A stretch of 5,734 bases of DNA from Deltaproteobacteria bacterium (lineage in GTDB: Bacteria; Desulfobacterota; Desulfobulbia; Desulfobulbales; BM004), in contig JAFDCR010000144.1 of the NCBI GenBank assembly GCA_019312685.1, positions 1 through 5,734 of the forward strand, given 5' to 3'. The notes beneath the pieces were generated by a model that did not search any database, was not told the DNA's origin, and saw only the letters and a program-made list of their open reading frames with translations. Below are positions 5,529 through 5,734 of the stretch, in pieces; position 1 is the first letter of the stretch, and each line of letters begins with the position of its first letter. The position numbers and the translations under genes are program-made.

Positions 5529-5692
5529 AAGGTTCGAGGGGTCTGTCACACCAAATAAGTCAAAAAGACTTTGTCGTAAAAATGAAACAATAACAGTAGA
5601 TTGCTATTGAAAATTTTGAATGGCAAAACTTCAAGAAAGGGCTTTTTAATGGCTTTCAAATGTTCACATGTCTAATAGGAGGATTTAATCAG
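5529..5692. other. Non-coding AT-rich region downstream of the glycosyltransferases
   Basis: No gene is supported here. A short hairpin AAGTC (5557-5561) / GACTT (5567-5571) with an A5 loop lies about 30 bases after the stop codon and lacks a T-run, so it is at most a weak terminator. An imperfect inverted repeat CAATA (5588-5592) / TATTG (5605-5609) follows. Tiny frames at 5620-5649 (9 codons) and 5649-5675 (8 codons) are too short to support. AGGAGG at 5677-5682 is a good ribosome binding site. Confidence 0.5.
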
Positions 5693-5734
5693 TTGTTGCT
5701 TTTAGCAGGATTTATTCCGGCGTTTCTTTCTCCA
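5693..5734 (+). CDS. Possible start of a gene running off the right edge (TTG start)
   Basis: AGGAGG (5677-5682) is followed 10 bases later by TTG at 5693, opening a frame that stays open to the end: the 14 codons read LLLLAGFIPAFLSP, hydrophobic like a signal peptide or first membrane helix. No ATG is available at good spacing. Alternatively this stretch is the tail of a minus-strand gene: one minus frame reads GERNAGINPAKSNN and then stops at about 5690. The window is too short to decide. Confidence 0.2.
   Translation, partial: MLLLAGFIPAFLSP

Noticed and set aside
5620..5675. Two tiny plus-strand ORFs of 9 and 8 codons joined by an overlapping TAATG
   Set aside because: Too short and with weak ribosome binding sites; no support beyond the start and stop codons.
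1..5734. CRISPR array, tRNA, rRNA or complete insertion sequence
   Set aside because: No regularly spaced repeats, no tRNA-like cloverleaf and no transposase frame were seen on either strand.

Overview
The window looks like a chromosomal segment from a sulfate-reducing or related anaerobic Desulfobacterota bacterium. This is inferred from protein families rather than from a marker gene: a DUF3786 protein with a four-cysteine iron-sulfur domain, a UPF0280 protein, a MOT1-type sulfate/molybdate permease and a TIGR04282/TIGR04283 glycosyltransferase pair occur together typically in such genomes. Base composition is moderate (about half G+C in genes, clearly AT-rich between them), and no gene stands out as foreign.

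Layout. (1) Positions 1-164, minus strand: the first 54 codons of a sulfate/molybdate transporter that leaves the window on the left. (2) Positions 165-622: a gene-poor stretch of about 460 bases. It holds the transporter leader, which carries several inverted repeats including a possible pseudoknot, then a 28-codon plus-strand small ORF with a strong Shine-Dalgarno sequence, then two hairpins, the second followed by a T-run. (3) Positions 623-4193, minus strand: a four-gene same-strand run, probably one operon, read UPF0280, then ManC (GDP-mannose synthesis), then a PilZ c-di-GMP receptor, then the DUF3786 iron-sulfur protein, with gaps of 62, 31 and 43 bases. (4) Positions 4194-4255: a 62-base divergent intergenic region. 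(5) Positions 4256-5528, plus strand: a nucleotidyltransferase-like TIGR04282 protein and a GT2-fold TIGR04283 glycosyltransferase whose reading frames overlap by 53 bases. (6) Positions 5529-5734: non-coding, except for a possible start of another gene at the right edge.

How the genes may work together. ManC makes GDP-mannose, a precursor of surface polysaccharides, and PilZ proteins often control exopolysaccharide production or motility in response to c-di-GMP, so the middle of the minus-strand run suggests a regulated envelope or capsule sugar function. The divergent glycosyltransferase pair belongs to families named for arsenosugar biosynthesis, but no arsM or arsS is visible, so a different glycosylated product is possible. 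UPF0280 (ApbE-like fold) and DUF3786 are functionally uncharacterised. The clearest unusual feature is the 53-base overlap, in which the conserved C-terminal motif of one enzyme family and the conserved N-terminal motif of the other are written in the same DNA. The small ORF at 418 and the structured transporter leader are the best candidates for something undescribed. I did not find a clearly novel multi-gene system.
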